Below the pieces are notes generated by a model, which saw nothing but the letters and a program-made list of their open reading frames with translations, was not told where the DNA came from and did not search any database. Both the position numbers and the translations under genes were made by a program. Of a DNA stretch of 64,000 nt, positions 21,901 through 34,700 are shown one piece after another (the first letter of the stretch is position 1; each line of letters opens with the position of its first letter). Origin of the DNA: Pleurotus djamor (lineage: Eukaryota > Basidiomycota > Agaricomycetes > Agaricales > Pleurotaceae); NCBI GenBank assembly GCA_029747585.1, contig JAPEVF010000082.1, positions 1 through 64,000 of the forward strand, given 5' to 3'.

Positions 21901-24900
21901 GACCGCGATTTCTTATCTACCGGTTCCATGGACATGGGAAATTAGGGAGCAACAATTTGTGTATGGTGAGATGCTGTCTTGAACTTCGCCCCAAACAATT
22001 TCTCAAGCTGTCTAGTTCCTGCCAACAGGCTGAGCAAACGAAATATAGGACTTGGTCATTGTACAAATGCTGCACTTGTGGAAGGAGGACTATTGGAGGT
22101 AAAGCGAGATTTTTTTCCGGTTCGATACTCAGCCATAGTCATACTCCTTTCATAACCCGAAGGCTGAGAACCGCTTCGATGACTTTGACGATGTGGATGA
22201 TTAAAGCGAACGGCAATCCTCACGCCGGCGATGCTTTTTGCGCTCATCCTTACTCTACTCTCTGATGCTTTGATTTTTCAGCCGTTGGGTCTGTCTCATC
22301 TGTATGGCTTCGGACTGCATATTCGCAGCCAGCGACAGGTCTTTAATACCTAGATTGTCAAGAATTTGGCTACTCACTGAGTCGTTCGCATGGATTTCGA
22401 GGCCATTGTCTTTTAACGGATGTTTGTGGCCGCATTCTCTATTCTCGCTAATTATTTTTACTTACATCTTCGTGGTCTACCGGCGACCGCACACTCTCAC
22501 ATCTCACAATTTGCATCGTCATGGCGGGTTCCAACCACGGTCATCGCTCATCTCTTGTAGACCTCAAACTTTGAAGGCGACGGGGTTGTGATACTCTGTC
22601 TCGACTTCAATTCTTTGACCACACCGTTGAAAAATTCAACCGGTGACGTGAGCAAAATACAGAAGTTTCTGGCCATTCCATCTCACAGCACACCGCGAGA
22701 TTAAATGGCGGAGCGTGCCGAGGCACTATTTTTCACCGTTCAATGAACAATTGAAGTTTCTGACGCACCCAACCGGCCCATGGCCGACAGCTTGACTCAA
22801 CCGTAATCAAAATCATTCGCACAAGTTGAAGCCGGCCTCGGAGATGCCTGGTGCACTCACAGGTAAGTACGTCTTCTCTCATTATTGCTGTCCGATCGCC
22901 AGGTCGTACGGACAAAATCCTGAAATAGAGTCATGAGTCCATTGTCTGGACAGCCTGCAACCGATGTGATCAATGGTTTTCCTATCCCCGCCGGGTTCTT
23001 TTTACCTAAAGATAAAGAAGTGATTTCTTTTGCCCGTTTGAACGTATGATTGCTTGAGCTACCACGGTGCCGACTAATACAAGAGAGCGTCGGCGTCGGT
23101 TATTAGGTCGCTTTTTNGCTGTATAAAGCGAAGGCACAGCCACTTTTTTNCTGACCGTGAACATCAGCATCGGCGACTTGTCATCTTTTTCCTTCACATC
23201 TTTATCTCGTTTCTCGCCGTCGCAATACTCCAGTATATGCGCCAATATCAAATCATCTTTGATCTAGGAAAACAAGATCATAAACCTTCCCCAAGACGCG
23301 TTGGAGTTTCGCTAGAGTTGGTATGGGATCGAATTGGAGGAGGGTTGGTCGTAGATTGGTCGGTTAGTTGGTTGGATCAGGGTGGAACGGAATTGACAGA
23401 GACAATCGAGAGGGAGAACTGGGTCGATGAATCCCGCTGGTTACCTTTGACGTTCAATACCTCGACCGCCTCGAAGCTTCTGTCACCGAAGCCAAAGATG
23501 AATGCTGTCGCGCTGCCGGCCCTCCTACCATGAAGCCGTATCTACACTGCTCATGGCTTTCAAGGCACTGTGAGTCGCCGTTTTGTCGCTATCCATTCGT
23601 TTTTTCTTACGAACAGCTGAGCAGTTCCATATATCCGTCGCGCTTTACCCAACTCGATCCCAGCAACCATTCAATTGATCTCATTTTGCTGAATTTATCG
23701 GACGCTGGCACCTCTAGCTGACTTTCTACGCTCCACAAACACGCCTGAGCTAGACCAGCTGCAGCCGTCTCGGACGGACCCGATCCAGTCGTCCCTACTC
23801 GATGGTTCCCTTCGTCTACGATGACCAGGTCACCAACACGCCACGATGCTCATTGCACCTGAAATGCGGCAGACACCACGCGAAATCTACTCCGAACCCA
23901 CATCCTCTGCTCTACCCCCTCCATTGTCCACAATCACGGCTTCGGTAAGTCCTTTTTTACCTTCATCCTTGTATCTTCCTTGCTGATTGTCCCGCCATCC
24001 AAATAACAATTCGTACCCTCCTCTAAGTTCGCCTCAACAGCCCTTTGTTTTACAAGCTCGTACTCCTCTCTCCTCTTTCCCTGGACACACGACACATATT
24101 GCAGAGAGCTCTATTCGAGTTGTCCTATATCGATGGCATCCCAGCGCCCGAAACAAAATTCAACAGAGACAGATCGCTAAGCTCGGTGAAGCTCGGTGGT
24201 CACCGCTCCTCGAGACCACAGTTCGGTCCCATCGCCGCCACTCCATCATCTACGCTTATCTTCCTGTTGTTCCCCATGTCCAACTCATCATGCCGTCCTT
24301 TCCGTAGCACTCTGACTGTCAGTCGACTGCAAAACCGTGTCACGGTAGTGGCGTTCCCAGAGCCGTCATCAACATATGCTCTTCTATGGGTGTCTGGCCG
24401 GAAGCAGTGGATGTAGGAATGGTATAACCATCAAGAAGAACATGAACGGTCATGCTGGCGAACGTCATCGTAGGGAAGAATGTGATGGAGGGAATGACGG
24501 TGAAAACGGAGGAGGGGATACCCTGGGCGGACGGATGATACACCCACGCGCTTACTGCCAAACGAGTACAAGGATCATGGAATGAAGAATGCAGGCGTCG
24601 CTCGTGAGGATGTGTCAAGTATGGAGGATCAAGGGAGGGAATGTGCTCGACGTACTCGTTAGCCCGATACCTGCTGTGGCATGGCCGTAGCTGAAGGGAA
24701 AAACAAGGATGGCGCGAAGGGAGAGGTGAAGGACGGGGATAGTGAAGAGATGGGTTATCTCGAGCGCACCGATCTGTGTTTGCAAACAGTCCTACCCACC
24801 AAATGTTTCCGATCACCGTCCTCATTGATACCTGCCTCCTGTACGGTTTCCACTTAATTTGATTCGTCGGTCACTAGGATTCTCATCTTTTCCTCGCTCG

Positions 24901-24911
24901 AACTTAACATG
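21901..24911. other. No gene recognised between D1 and the inverted-repeat element
   Basis: Short ORFs only. Contains motif copies at 22026 and 22641, an intron-like segment at 22863-22902 (GTAAGT to TCGCCAG, 40 nt), and Ns at 23117 and 23150 next to T runs. Confidence 0.4.
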
Positions 24912-24913
24912 TA

Positions 24914-25192
24914 CTGACCTAAAAGAGTCAATTCGTCAGGCGGGGTGACATGTGACTGGCCCGACGAAATTTTGGTTTTGTCAAGCGCGCTGGTCCAGTG
25001 CGACATTTTGGCACCGCAGGCAAATTTTTTGTCAATTTAGGGCCTCTGGGGACCCATTTTTTTGGGGGGGTTTTGAGTGACTTTCACCCAGAACTTTCGT
25101 CAGGCCCTTCCGAATTGTGTGACTGGCGTGACTTTTCGTCATTTCCGAGGGGCCTGTGACGCGTGACTGACGAATTGACTCTTTTAGGTCAG
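24914..25192. mobile_element. MITE-like element, 279 bp, perfect 26-bp terminal inverted repeats, TA target duplication
   Basis: Left end 24914-24939 (CTGACCTAAAAGAGTC...) and right end 25167-25192 (...GACTCTTTTAGGTCAG) are exact reverse complements over 26 bp. TA flanks each side (24912-24913 and 25193-25194), which would be a 2-bp target duplication as in Tc1/mariner-type elements. The inside has no ORF but holds further GTGACTG and CGTCAGGCCC-type repeats and a T7G8 run. Perfect ends suggest recent activity or recent arrival relative to the diverged repeats around it. The transposase source is not in this window. Confidence 0.8.
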
Positions 25193-25194
25193 TA

Positions 25195-26700
25195 TGGCCT
25201 CGAGTGTCCAGTTCCTTGTTCCCACCTTTCCTTCTCATAAATTCCCTGAGTCTTGTTCTTTCGGTATCTTAAATACATATACATGCATGTGCCGCGCGAA
25301 GCCACTTCCAACTCGATTCAGTTTCCATCTTATTGCTCCAACGTATGCAACAGGCGAGACGAACAAAACACGCGGGATCATTGCATCACCTTATCACGTA
25401 CGCCAACCCATTGATGAATCCCTTCCAGATAGCATTTTTCCCCTTCCGTTACTTAGTGAAGCCCCCGCACTCCAATCTGTGCTTGACATTCACCAAGATG
25501 CGGTCACGAATCACAGAGTATCCTGCCTGGGGGATAGTCCAGCCTCGCCGGCTTTTCCCGCCGATGTTCTAACTTAGACTCACATCGCGCAACACCAATT
25601 GTCAAGGGATAGAGGGAGTAATAATTTCCTATAGCTCACGCCAAATTGGTGTCTTGGCCGGCTTGTTCTTTGAACGGAAAATTTGGCATCCACGGTTCCA
25701 CGGCCAGCAGTCAACAGTCTCAGCGGAATCGAGGGACACGCTGGTGCGGAAATTCGGAGGGACGCGCTTTGTTTGGGGTGGATTCATCCAGGCTGGACGG
25801 GTGTGTTGGACGAAATACAACTTGTCCCTCCTCCATGACCATCATACTCCACATCCCACGTTCCTGCTGCTACTACCTTGGATGACTGGGTATGGTTCGA
25901 AGATTCCCCCCGGACCCTGATCTCACAGGTCAACCAAACGAAATACACGCCTTTGGTGTGCTCGCAGATTCGATCCTGCCGCGCTGTTGTATGTTCCTTC
26001 TTCCAGGATTCCCTGAAATGCCCTTTTGGTTTTACACTCTCTTCCTTTTCTAGGATTTTCGAAGTATGGACCGTACTTTCGCCGTAGGTGACTAGTCGCT
26101 GGTTGTGAAAATTTTGGGTCGAATGGAGCTAGAAGACACTTGGGATGTGAGAGATGGTTGGGGTATGACAGGGCGGGCGCGGTGAGTGCAAGAGTGATGC
26201 AATGGAGGAGGGACGGCCGAAGAGGTAGGTGAGTTGGCGATGAATCGATAACCCTCAACTTGATTCCCCTGGAAAGGTGAGTTGGACAAAATACAACACT
26301 TACCCCAACCAACGTCGGGATGCACCAAATGTCTCCAACGGATGAAAAAGACATTGGAATTTTTTTCATTCACTTACATGGGAATCGCCCAGCTGCATGA
26401 CCATCGCCTCGCGACCCCATCGATGTGACGAACCCCTCGATTCCGCTTTCACAGGTCTGATGAATGAAACACACCACTATGCAGACATCCCAGATTGCTT
26501 GTCGCACACAATCGACACGCGCTGTGGCCTCATTGAGTTTTGCGGTCCTTTCGACTTATTGTAGAGTAAGTACTTATGGAATATAGACCTCACTTGCAAC
26601 GTGTGTGCGGGTGCCAGGTAGTCAACTAGGTTGTTTTTTTACGGAGTCAAATGTCCCTGGGAACTAGTCGTCGCTCAAGGCGATTGTCGATTTGCATGGT
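25195..26700. other. No gene recognised; four copies of the 27-bp motif in 700 bp
   Basis: Motif copies at 25799, 25926, 26275 and 26452 form the densest cluster of the family. ORFs are at most 148 codons, overlap on both strands and match nothing known. A T7 run is at 26633. Confidence 0.4.
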
Positions 26701-29700
26701 TGCACATTGAGTTTCATTCCAGTGGGTGAGCACGTTCGGTGGGACGGTGAGAGCAACCTCAGAGCGAAGATGTATGTCAAGGAAAGGGGTGAAGCAAGGG
26801 GCAAAGACCGTATCTACCCAATTCACGCGAGTACGTGCCGAGCTTGGTAATGTTTCCGCTGGGACTCAAGCCGAGCTCAAGCCACAATCTGGTATTTCTC
26901 GCAAGCTTGTGGTGATGATCGTAACTGGTCGTAGGGCAGCGTCGATGTTGGGGACGGTGACAGGAGTATTTGGCGTAGGGTTGGTGTGCAAAGCAAGGAG
27001 CATAGCCACATGATAATCCCTCTGTGTTTTTCTCTCTCGCCCTTCTTCGATGACATCTGCCAGGATACACCTTTGGTATGAACTCGCACTCAAGCTCAAG
27101 TCACGATGTGCACACGTATTAGAAATGAACGCGATTGAGCCGTTTGGAACGTGTTGGAATTTGGGTTGTACATGACTAGGCGTCGACTAGCTCTCGATGA
27201 AATGCACGCTCACACCATTTNGGAATCACGAAAAGTACATGCCATGTCCCAATGCAGCTTTGTACGTTTTTTTTNTCTCGTATCAGCCTTTCTTCCCCAC
27301 TCACACTTTTGCTCGGTAGCCTTCCATAAGCTCTCCTTCACCCGTTCAACTTGAAGGATCTCTAAGGACTGACCCTTTCGTTCGGCGGCCTTTCTCGGTC
27401 GGTTCCACTTGGTTTTGATGCTCAGAACATCGCCCACCTCCACTCTACTCTCCTGACGCCCTCCTCATAGGCGTTAGATGGTGTCGTAATGTTCATAATG
27501 CATCCAGACGCATACAACACCCCGATCCGCTTCCCTATCCCGCTTCAAGCTGCTTTATCGTCCTATCCGACAAACACATCCCCTGCCTTCCACATCCCCC
27601 ATCCTCTATATATTCACCCTCGACTTTCCACGATGCCTCGATCATTGATGATTCGTTCTACCCAACTCTCAAGAAACATTCCCTCATGTTCGTCTGTTGA
27701 ACAGCGCCTACGATGGAAATAGACTTGATGGTGGTGGGGATGGGGACACAGACGTCGAGTAATCGTACTCTCTGCCGCTCTTGATAACACACCCTTAGCG
27801 TTCAGCATTCAAACGTTCAACATTCAGCGTTCAGCCACCACAAAAATCTGTTCTTTCGTCCCATTCCATTCCATTCCACCGGCCGCAGATTCACCCCTAC
27901 TCTCCTCATCATTCCCTGGTTCCTTTGCAACACGCTCTCCTCGCCCCGTTTCCTTAGTGATCCACGCTACTGCCAGCTCAGCGTCGGCTCCCTCGTCGTT
28001 TCCCTCGGTATCGTTGCTGATAACGCTCTCGATGTTGGTCGTCCCGTTCCGCTGCTGCTACCCTTATGAGGTTAGTGTCGTTGTTCGATACGATCAGCGC
28101 CCGGGCCCGCTTTAATGGAATGTATGGGCGTAGACGTTAGCACGAGGTGGGAGTTGAGTCAGTCAGTTGTCACTGCGCAAGGTGGAGCTTGACTTTCGGG
28201 TGCACAATTCAATGGCTGCTGTCGCTGGGAGCATCGTCGTCGTCGTGATGGAGGAGGCATTGGTGATCCCCGGTGTCTCTAACGCAGGAACAAGGCAGCG
28301 TCCGTGTTCCTTGTGCTACTCCTTCTCCCGCTACCTGCCTTCCTCTCCGACAATGAACGTAATCCTGTCGGACGGCGCTTGAAGACCAGGATGTCAACGA
28401 GGAAGGAGAATGCCAACGGTCCGTCGATCAGCGTGATGGGCGCCATCCTGTCGGTGCTACTGGCAGCCCGGTGGTTGGCTTTGATTCCTGTTAGTCGGAC
28501 GAAGAAGGGGATTGGTGATGGTGATGGGGGTGGAATGCATCTCGGAAGTCGATGAAGAGCTCGATTCGACGAGCAATGGAAGAGTACATAGACGGGGAAG
28601 GGAAAGAAGGGGAAGAGGAAGGGCGCCTATCGAGCATCTCCACGTCCACCTGCTGTCTGCCTTTGTGATTCTCGCCCTTCAGCACCCTTCATTGGCTCTG
28701 GTCATGGTCAATAGTCGATGGGACGTGGGATGTGGGTGTGGATATCGTATGAATCTAGCTGGGGAGGTTGGTCGCTTGATGGTTGATGGTGGGTCGTGGA
28801 TCGTACCGGTACCAAATAACGACAGGAATCGAAGCGGTCTCAAGACCTATTTATCGTTCCTCTCCTCTACTATCCTCCCTCATCACCACCGCCACTGCCT
28901 TCCACATCTCCGTTCAACGTTGGTACCGATGGGGACGACTGGAACGATCTCGGATCGTTAAGCCACAAACTCAATCAAGTCTTCACGACGGGCTTCTTAT
29001 TCTTCGTTTATTAGTCTTTGATCTTCAATCTTTCGTGCTCGTTACACTCTCTCCTTTCGTCCGCTACGATCATCGAGGACGCGCGGCCTATCGATAGAGA
29101 TGTTCTCCATGGTGTTGCATCAGAAACCAACCTGCTTGAGCAGGGTCGACGATTGCTTGGTATCCTGCTTGGGGGTTTGGGGCCGTAGGGTGTGTGGTGA
29201 GGTGAAGAGGATCGAGCGTGAAGTGCAGTACTAGTGGTGTAAACGAACAAGGAGGAAGAGGAGACAGAGGGGGAGGATCAGGCGAAGAATATGGTCAAGG
29301 GAGAGAAAGGATATTGAGTTTCTTCCCCTCCCCTCCTTCGGCACCACCACCTTTGCCGTCATCGTTGTCCTTTGTCAGCACCGGCGAGCGTGTACGATTC
29401 GAACGAAGGTCGCTGCCTTCAAAGAACTCGTTTGGGGCAGATGTCTGTTCAGGTTTGGTGCGGCAAGCATCCGCTTCGGGTTTTGAACGTCAGGTTTCGA
29501 GCTCTGCCATTCTTTTCTTTGGCTCTACTCTCCGTGTTCGTCCATGCGGCTGCGGCGTTTGTCCTCCGTGTTGTACACGGCTTCAAGATTCGACATCGTA
29601 GTCGGTGTATCGTTAACGTTGGCACCGTTTGCCCTTGGTTGATGATTCTGGACAGCATATCTTGACTGGGCAATGGGGCGGGCGGGTAGGATGTGAGCAT

Positions 29701-29870
29701 CTAGCTGGTGATTCCGGTGGAAGTCACGGACGGAGAAGAGTCTACGGCTTCGAAGTCTCGCCGTTTCCATTTGGCCACCCCGTCTATCACCTTTGTACAT
29801 CTCTTTCAGCTATTGTATGTCCGTCTCTTGGTTTTCGCTGGACCTTTTGTAATCGTACTCCGATTTAGTN
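26700..29870. repeat. Diverged repeat D2
   Basis: Colinear with D3. Matching blocks (D2/D3): GGTGACAGG 26957/31812; GGTGTGCAAAGC...GAGCATAGCCACATG 26983/31838; CATGTCCCAATGCAG 27243/32549; TCCAGACGCATACAA 27503/33631; a CTGCCAGCTC block 27971/34867; GTCACTGCGCAAGGTGGAG 28168/35040; GCGGCAAGCAT and TTTCTTTGGCTCTACTCT 29461/36299. The D2 interval between first and sixth blocks is about 1.2 kb against 3.2 kb in D3, so D3 has expanded or D2 contracted. Ns at 27221, 27275 and 29870. Confidence 0.5.
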
Positions 29871-31700
29871 CTCTTTTTTTTGTTGGACTGGTACGACATG
29901 CACCTCCCCCTCGAAAGCACCTTGCTCGTGTTGTTCGTCCCTTTCCCTATCTTTGTACTAGAATACAGCCGCCGCTTGCACGAAGACGCTGCGTGCCTAT
30001 TTCAGTTGCTTGTACGCACTGCAGATACTCAAGAGTCCCTGTACCAAGTTTGAATACCCAGAGTCTTCGCCGTGGTATACTCAACTTTATTCGCATCTAC
30101 GCAGTCTGATCTACTTGACCAGTGTACATACTCTAGGATCAAGTACTCTAGAGGCAGTGAATGGAAACAAGTACAAGCCACGTTGTAGAGCTTGTTCTTC
30201 TATCACTCACCATCAAGAATGCTCAGTGAGCGTCCCAGGAGATATAGCATCGCGGTGTTGCTCTGACCCGCACACTGACGTTCGAGCCTCCCGCACAGGT
30301 GAGACCAGCAAAATACAAGACTCAGCCATCAGAGTCACGTTGTGTTCAGCATTGAATTTGACGAGGACCCATTTGACGTGTTCAGACTTTTGTAAATATA
30401 CATCGTGTCGATGTTTGCCCTCAATCTGTGACTCAATCAGCGATCTTACATGGAAACGATCTAAGACTACGCGGAGAACAAATTCAACAATATGAGAACG
30501 AGAACCCAATTGGCGACAGAATACCTAGTTTCGGGAGCTGTGACTGAGCTTGTGAAGTACGCAATACCTTTGCTCCCGCAATTCCCCAGTTCCTTTATTT
30601 TTTCAACCGTCAGTTCCAGTTTGGTGCGCAGACGATTAGATTTCGAACTCCTCCGATTTGGGATAGCTCGGTGACGACTGCTTCGATCGCTCTCCACTTA
30701 TCTCCAAGAGGGATTCAACCCCGGGCACCATAAGTACTCTGAAACCTCCATCTTCATTATGGACACCTATCCGCCGCTGTCAACTACACATTCACATCCG
30801 CGTCGTAAGTAAGAAGGCATGTCTTCAAATCCCATCTCGCGTCTCTCTCACTGTTACAGGTCGATTCAACAAAATCCAACAGTCAGCCTGACTCATGTCG
30901 CACCCTTCACTGAGGTTGGGCCACATGAGCCATCTGGGACCCACCCTCGGTGGTACTCTTTTTCCTACCATAAGTACTTATTGCCGTCGAGTAGAGTATT
31001 AGCGTGAAGGTGACTTATGAGTAGTAGTACGACCGCTCGACTGCCTGAAATGACACGATGGTGACAGATACTTGAAGTCTTGAATTCAGGAACGTTGGTA
31101 TGATAGGTGGGAGAGAGATGGGCGAGATGAGGTGGGGTAAATAGATTTGGGGGTAGCGATGCTGAAGCCTGAGCGGGGAAAGTGTTATGTACTCTAGATG
31201 TTGCATTGCTCGAGGGTCTGGAGGTGGTACATTATAATTATGGGAGCGTTGGTATCGGTGGCTTGGAGGAGGAAGGTGAAAGCATACCCCAGGTCCCACC
31301 CGGGTAATTCTGACATGGGTACTGAGTAACGTGGACGCGACCACCGTAACTTGTTACCGATCCAACTCCGAAACACCTCCGAGTCCCAAAGTACCAAAGC
31401 GGCCGTTCCCAATGTCCCATATGTCAACGTTTCAACAGTCACCCTCTGTAACGCCTAGCTTAGGTGAGTTTACTGAATTTGCGGGTGTTCATCAGCATAC
31501 TTGGGGGCCGTTTCTGAGTTTGTCGTCCCGCCCTGGTGGAATATCAATGTTGTATCACTGTTCGGGTTTCCATTTGAAGAACCCCTAAAAGCTGGCGATT
31601 TGCCAGGTGAGGTGAACGAAATACATCTTTACGACGTCATCACACATCCCATGCTGATAAACTGTCAACACTGTTTTTGCAACGTCGGATGCGAAATGTT
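29871..31700. other. No gene recognised between D2 and D3
   Basis: Contains motif copies at 30296, 30857 and 31604. No ORF has a recognisable domain; the longest (161 codons, 30010-30495) is overlapped by a 98-codon frame on the other strand. Confidence 0.4.
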
Positions 31701-34700
31701 TCTGGGCTTTGAAATTGAAAGCCATTGTCGATTCGTATTTGGTTTGCGTTTCCAGCGTGTCATTGAGACGGTAAGGGCGACAGCGAAGTGATGCATTGTA
31801 ACAGGCAGGCTGGTGACAGGGGTCTTTGGCATGGATCGGTGTACAAAGCAGGGAGCATAGCCACATGCTCTTTGCAGGCGACGCGTCATCATTAACCTTC
31901 CCAATTTTCGCCGCCTTTTCTTCCTTCCCCTCTGAACACATATCCCAGAATACACGTTCGGTATAACCTCGCATTCGAGCTCGAGCTACAATGTACATGC
32001 GCATGAAAGATGGCAGCGATTGGCTTCTGGAACGCGTTGGAATTTGGGAGGCGCATGCGGATCGTTTGAACGGGATGGAGCATTGGGGGGAAAACGACGA
32101 GGACGAGTGATGGGCTGAGAGATAGAAGGAGGGAATGGGCGACGAAGCTCGCTAGCCGTCGACGCACTGTCATCCTGAGGCCGAAGTTGGACGCAACAGC
32201 ACCTGGCTTGCTGACTACTGTGAGTCTTGCTAGCATCTTCTGCAGCCTTTATGCCTAACTCCCAGTTCCGCTCTTTTCTCGTCTTCTTGTAGATTCAACA
32301 TCTTCACGATCTACAGCCTACATGCTCTACGCTCGCGCTTTCGGGGGAACGCGTCGCCGACAAACTCGGGCTTCGGGCTTAGCTGAGATGACGGTCCTAC
32401 ACTCTGGCTGGCTTCAAATTCCAACGGGCTGCGCCTTGCCCATCGCCGAACCCGACGCGGACGTGGAGGCACGAACCAGCTGTCGACGAAATGCGGTCAG
32501 CAGTCACTTCAACGCGCTCATGGCGTTTGGAGTTTCAGAGAGTACGTGCCATGTCTCAATGCAGTTCTGTACGCTTTCGTCTCAAATCTACCTTTCTCCC
32601 CCACTCATACCTTCGCATAGTAGTAGATGGCTTATATCTCGACGCTCCTTTTCTAGACGAGCTGCCCGCCCCGGTGTATCAAACTTCAAGCTACCAAGAT
32701 AACGCTTGCCCATCCGTTTGCCGTCCTCTCCTGGACGTTTGCACTTGGTTTCGATGCCCACAACATCACCCACCTCCACTTCGGTGGACCCATTCTCCGG
32801 TGGCCATTCGTCCCGAACCCGCATCATTCGCCCTCAAAGCTAGTTCATGGTCTTGGGGTTGATGAAGCCGTTTCGACACATCCTTACAAGGTCTGCCGCG
32901 TACGAATCCCAACTCAACGGACCAATACATCCCAGACCACACGTCAACCTTGTTCTCCCTCCTTATTCTTGCACCATACGTCTCCCTTCCTCTTTTTTTC
33001 GTGTCCCAATCTGGACCTGCCGATTCAATATCTTTACCGTTCTCTAATCCTCTACCACTCGACGCTCACGGCCACAATGAACTTGGTCGCTAGCGAACCC
33101 GAGCCTTGGTTCCAACTACGCAGACGGATCCCAGTTTATACACATCAACGCCTGCACCCAAACCGAGCCCAGTCCAGCAACGACTCCTACTCTACGTATG
33201 CGATTTCCAGATGACATGGGCGCGGACGCTCTCGTTATCTTCATCACAGCACGGTCACGGCTCACATCGTCATACTTCCGAGCGCGCATCTAATTTACAA
33301 ATCCAGTTTCGTACGTCTCAACTTCATCCTGTCCTATCTTTTTCCTCACTGATGTCTTCGTTCCATAGCGATCTGAGCCATCTGTATGCTTCACGGTCAT
33401 CAACCTCTTTGTGTCTTTTCGAAGCAACCATACGCTCCTCATTCACGCTGGGTGCTCGTCGCTTCGGGTTAGACGTTTGGAGACCCACTCCTCCGGTCAC
33501 TCCCCTTGTCGTATTCAACCTACCTGTCGATTTCGGCGGGTACCCCGATCCCGGCTACGCAGCCTACTCTCTGGACGTCTCATGGACGTTAGATGGCGCT
33601 GTGGTATTGATGCTGATGAAGACGTTAAGATCCAGACGCATACAAGACCCGGATCCGTTTCCCTATCCCACTTAAAGCTACTTTCACCGCCCTATCTAAC
33701 AGACATATCCACCGCCTTCCACGTCCAACGTCGTCTATGCTCCCCCGACCTGCTACAAATCGTCAATCATCAATGGTCCGTTCGGTCCACCTCTTTCCGC
33801 TGGCTCTGCGTGCCCATTCAAATCACGTACACGCGGTCGAAGAAGGGAAATCAAAGGAGATTATTCGTGATTCGTGGTTAGGGATTTTGACATCGACCTT
33901 GACGCGAGGAATGGAGGTGGTTCAAGGACATCACATCCTCTCGCGTTTATCTGGTCTAGAACGTATGCGATCGAGATGGAGATGGCGGTGGACTGGGAGG
34001 TGGGGAAGGAGGTGGGGATGCTGATGAAGAAAGCGACGTCGAGCGTTCGTATTTCGAGTTCTCTCCCCTGCGTAGCACGACCTCGGCCTCAACGTCAACG
34101 TCCACCATGCAGCAGACACGATAACCCTCACTTCCACCCCATCTCATTTCCGACCGTAGACGAGATCCCACCACTACCTATTCCTTACCCTCCACGCACG
34201 CAGCGCGCTCTCCCCGTTCTCCACGCTCCTTAGTGATCCACACCTCTGCCAGCTCGGCTCCGCTGTCGTTGTCAGTATCGCTGCTGCTCCTGTTATCGGC
34301 GTTCGTGTCGCGTTTCGCTGCGGATGCCCATGGGGGGTTTTGGTTCATCGTTGGATCCGATCATAGTGCCCACATCCAAGTTAACGCAAGTGTTTGGTTG
34401 GCAGCCAACTCAGCTCCGTCATCGTCGCTGCTGCTCCTGTTATCCACGTTCGTGTTGACTTCGCTGGCGTTTGGCTCGTGGAGGTTTCGCATCGTCGTTT
34501 TATACGATCGTAGCCCACGGTTTCGATTTCTCGCAAGTGGTTGTGTGGATGGATGGGCGTGGACATTGGCACGAGCTTCTACGAGGTGGGAGTACTCTAG
34601 AGGAATTCGGTCTTCGTTGTGCTAGGCGTAGCTCGACCTGTGCTATGATGCATGATGACCGGCGTCGCTGGTGGCTGGTGGCTGGTGGCTGGTGGCTGAT

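Larger units (their letters stand above)
17854..31630. repeat. Dispersed 27-bp motif family, eleven copies
   Basis: Approximate consensus CAGGTGAGNNNAACGAAATACANNACT. Copies: 17854-17880, 18183-18212, 22026-22052, 22641-22662, 25799-25823, 25926-25952, 26275-26301, 26452-26478, 30296-30323, 30857-30884 and 31604-31630, all on +. The most constant part is (A/G)(A/C)(A/C)(A/G)AAATACA. Copies are unevenly spaced and absent from units A-C. Read on the minus strand several give a Y-F-V-x-L-T-like peptide, so the motif could be a remnant of one exon from a repeated, decayed gene. A protein-binding or splicing signal is equally possible. Confidence 0.5.
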
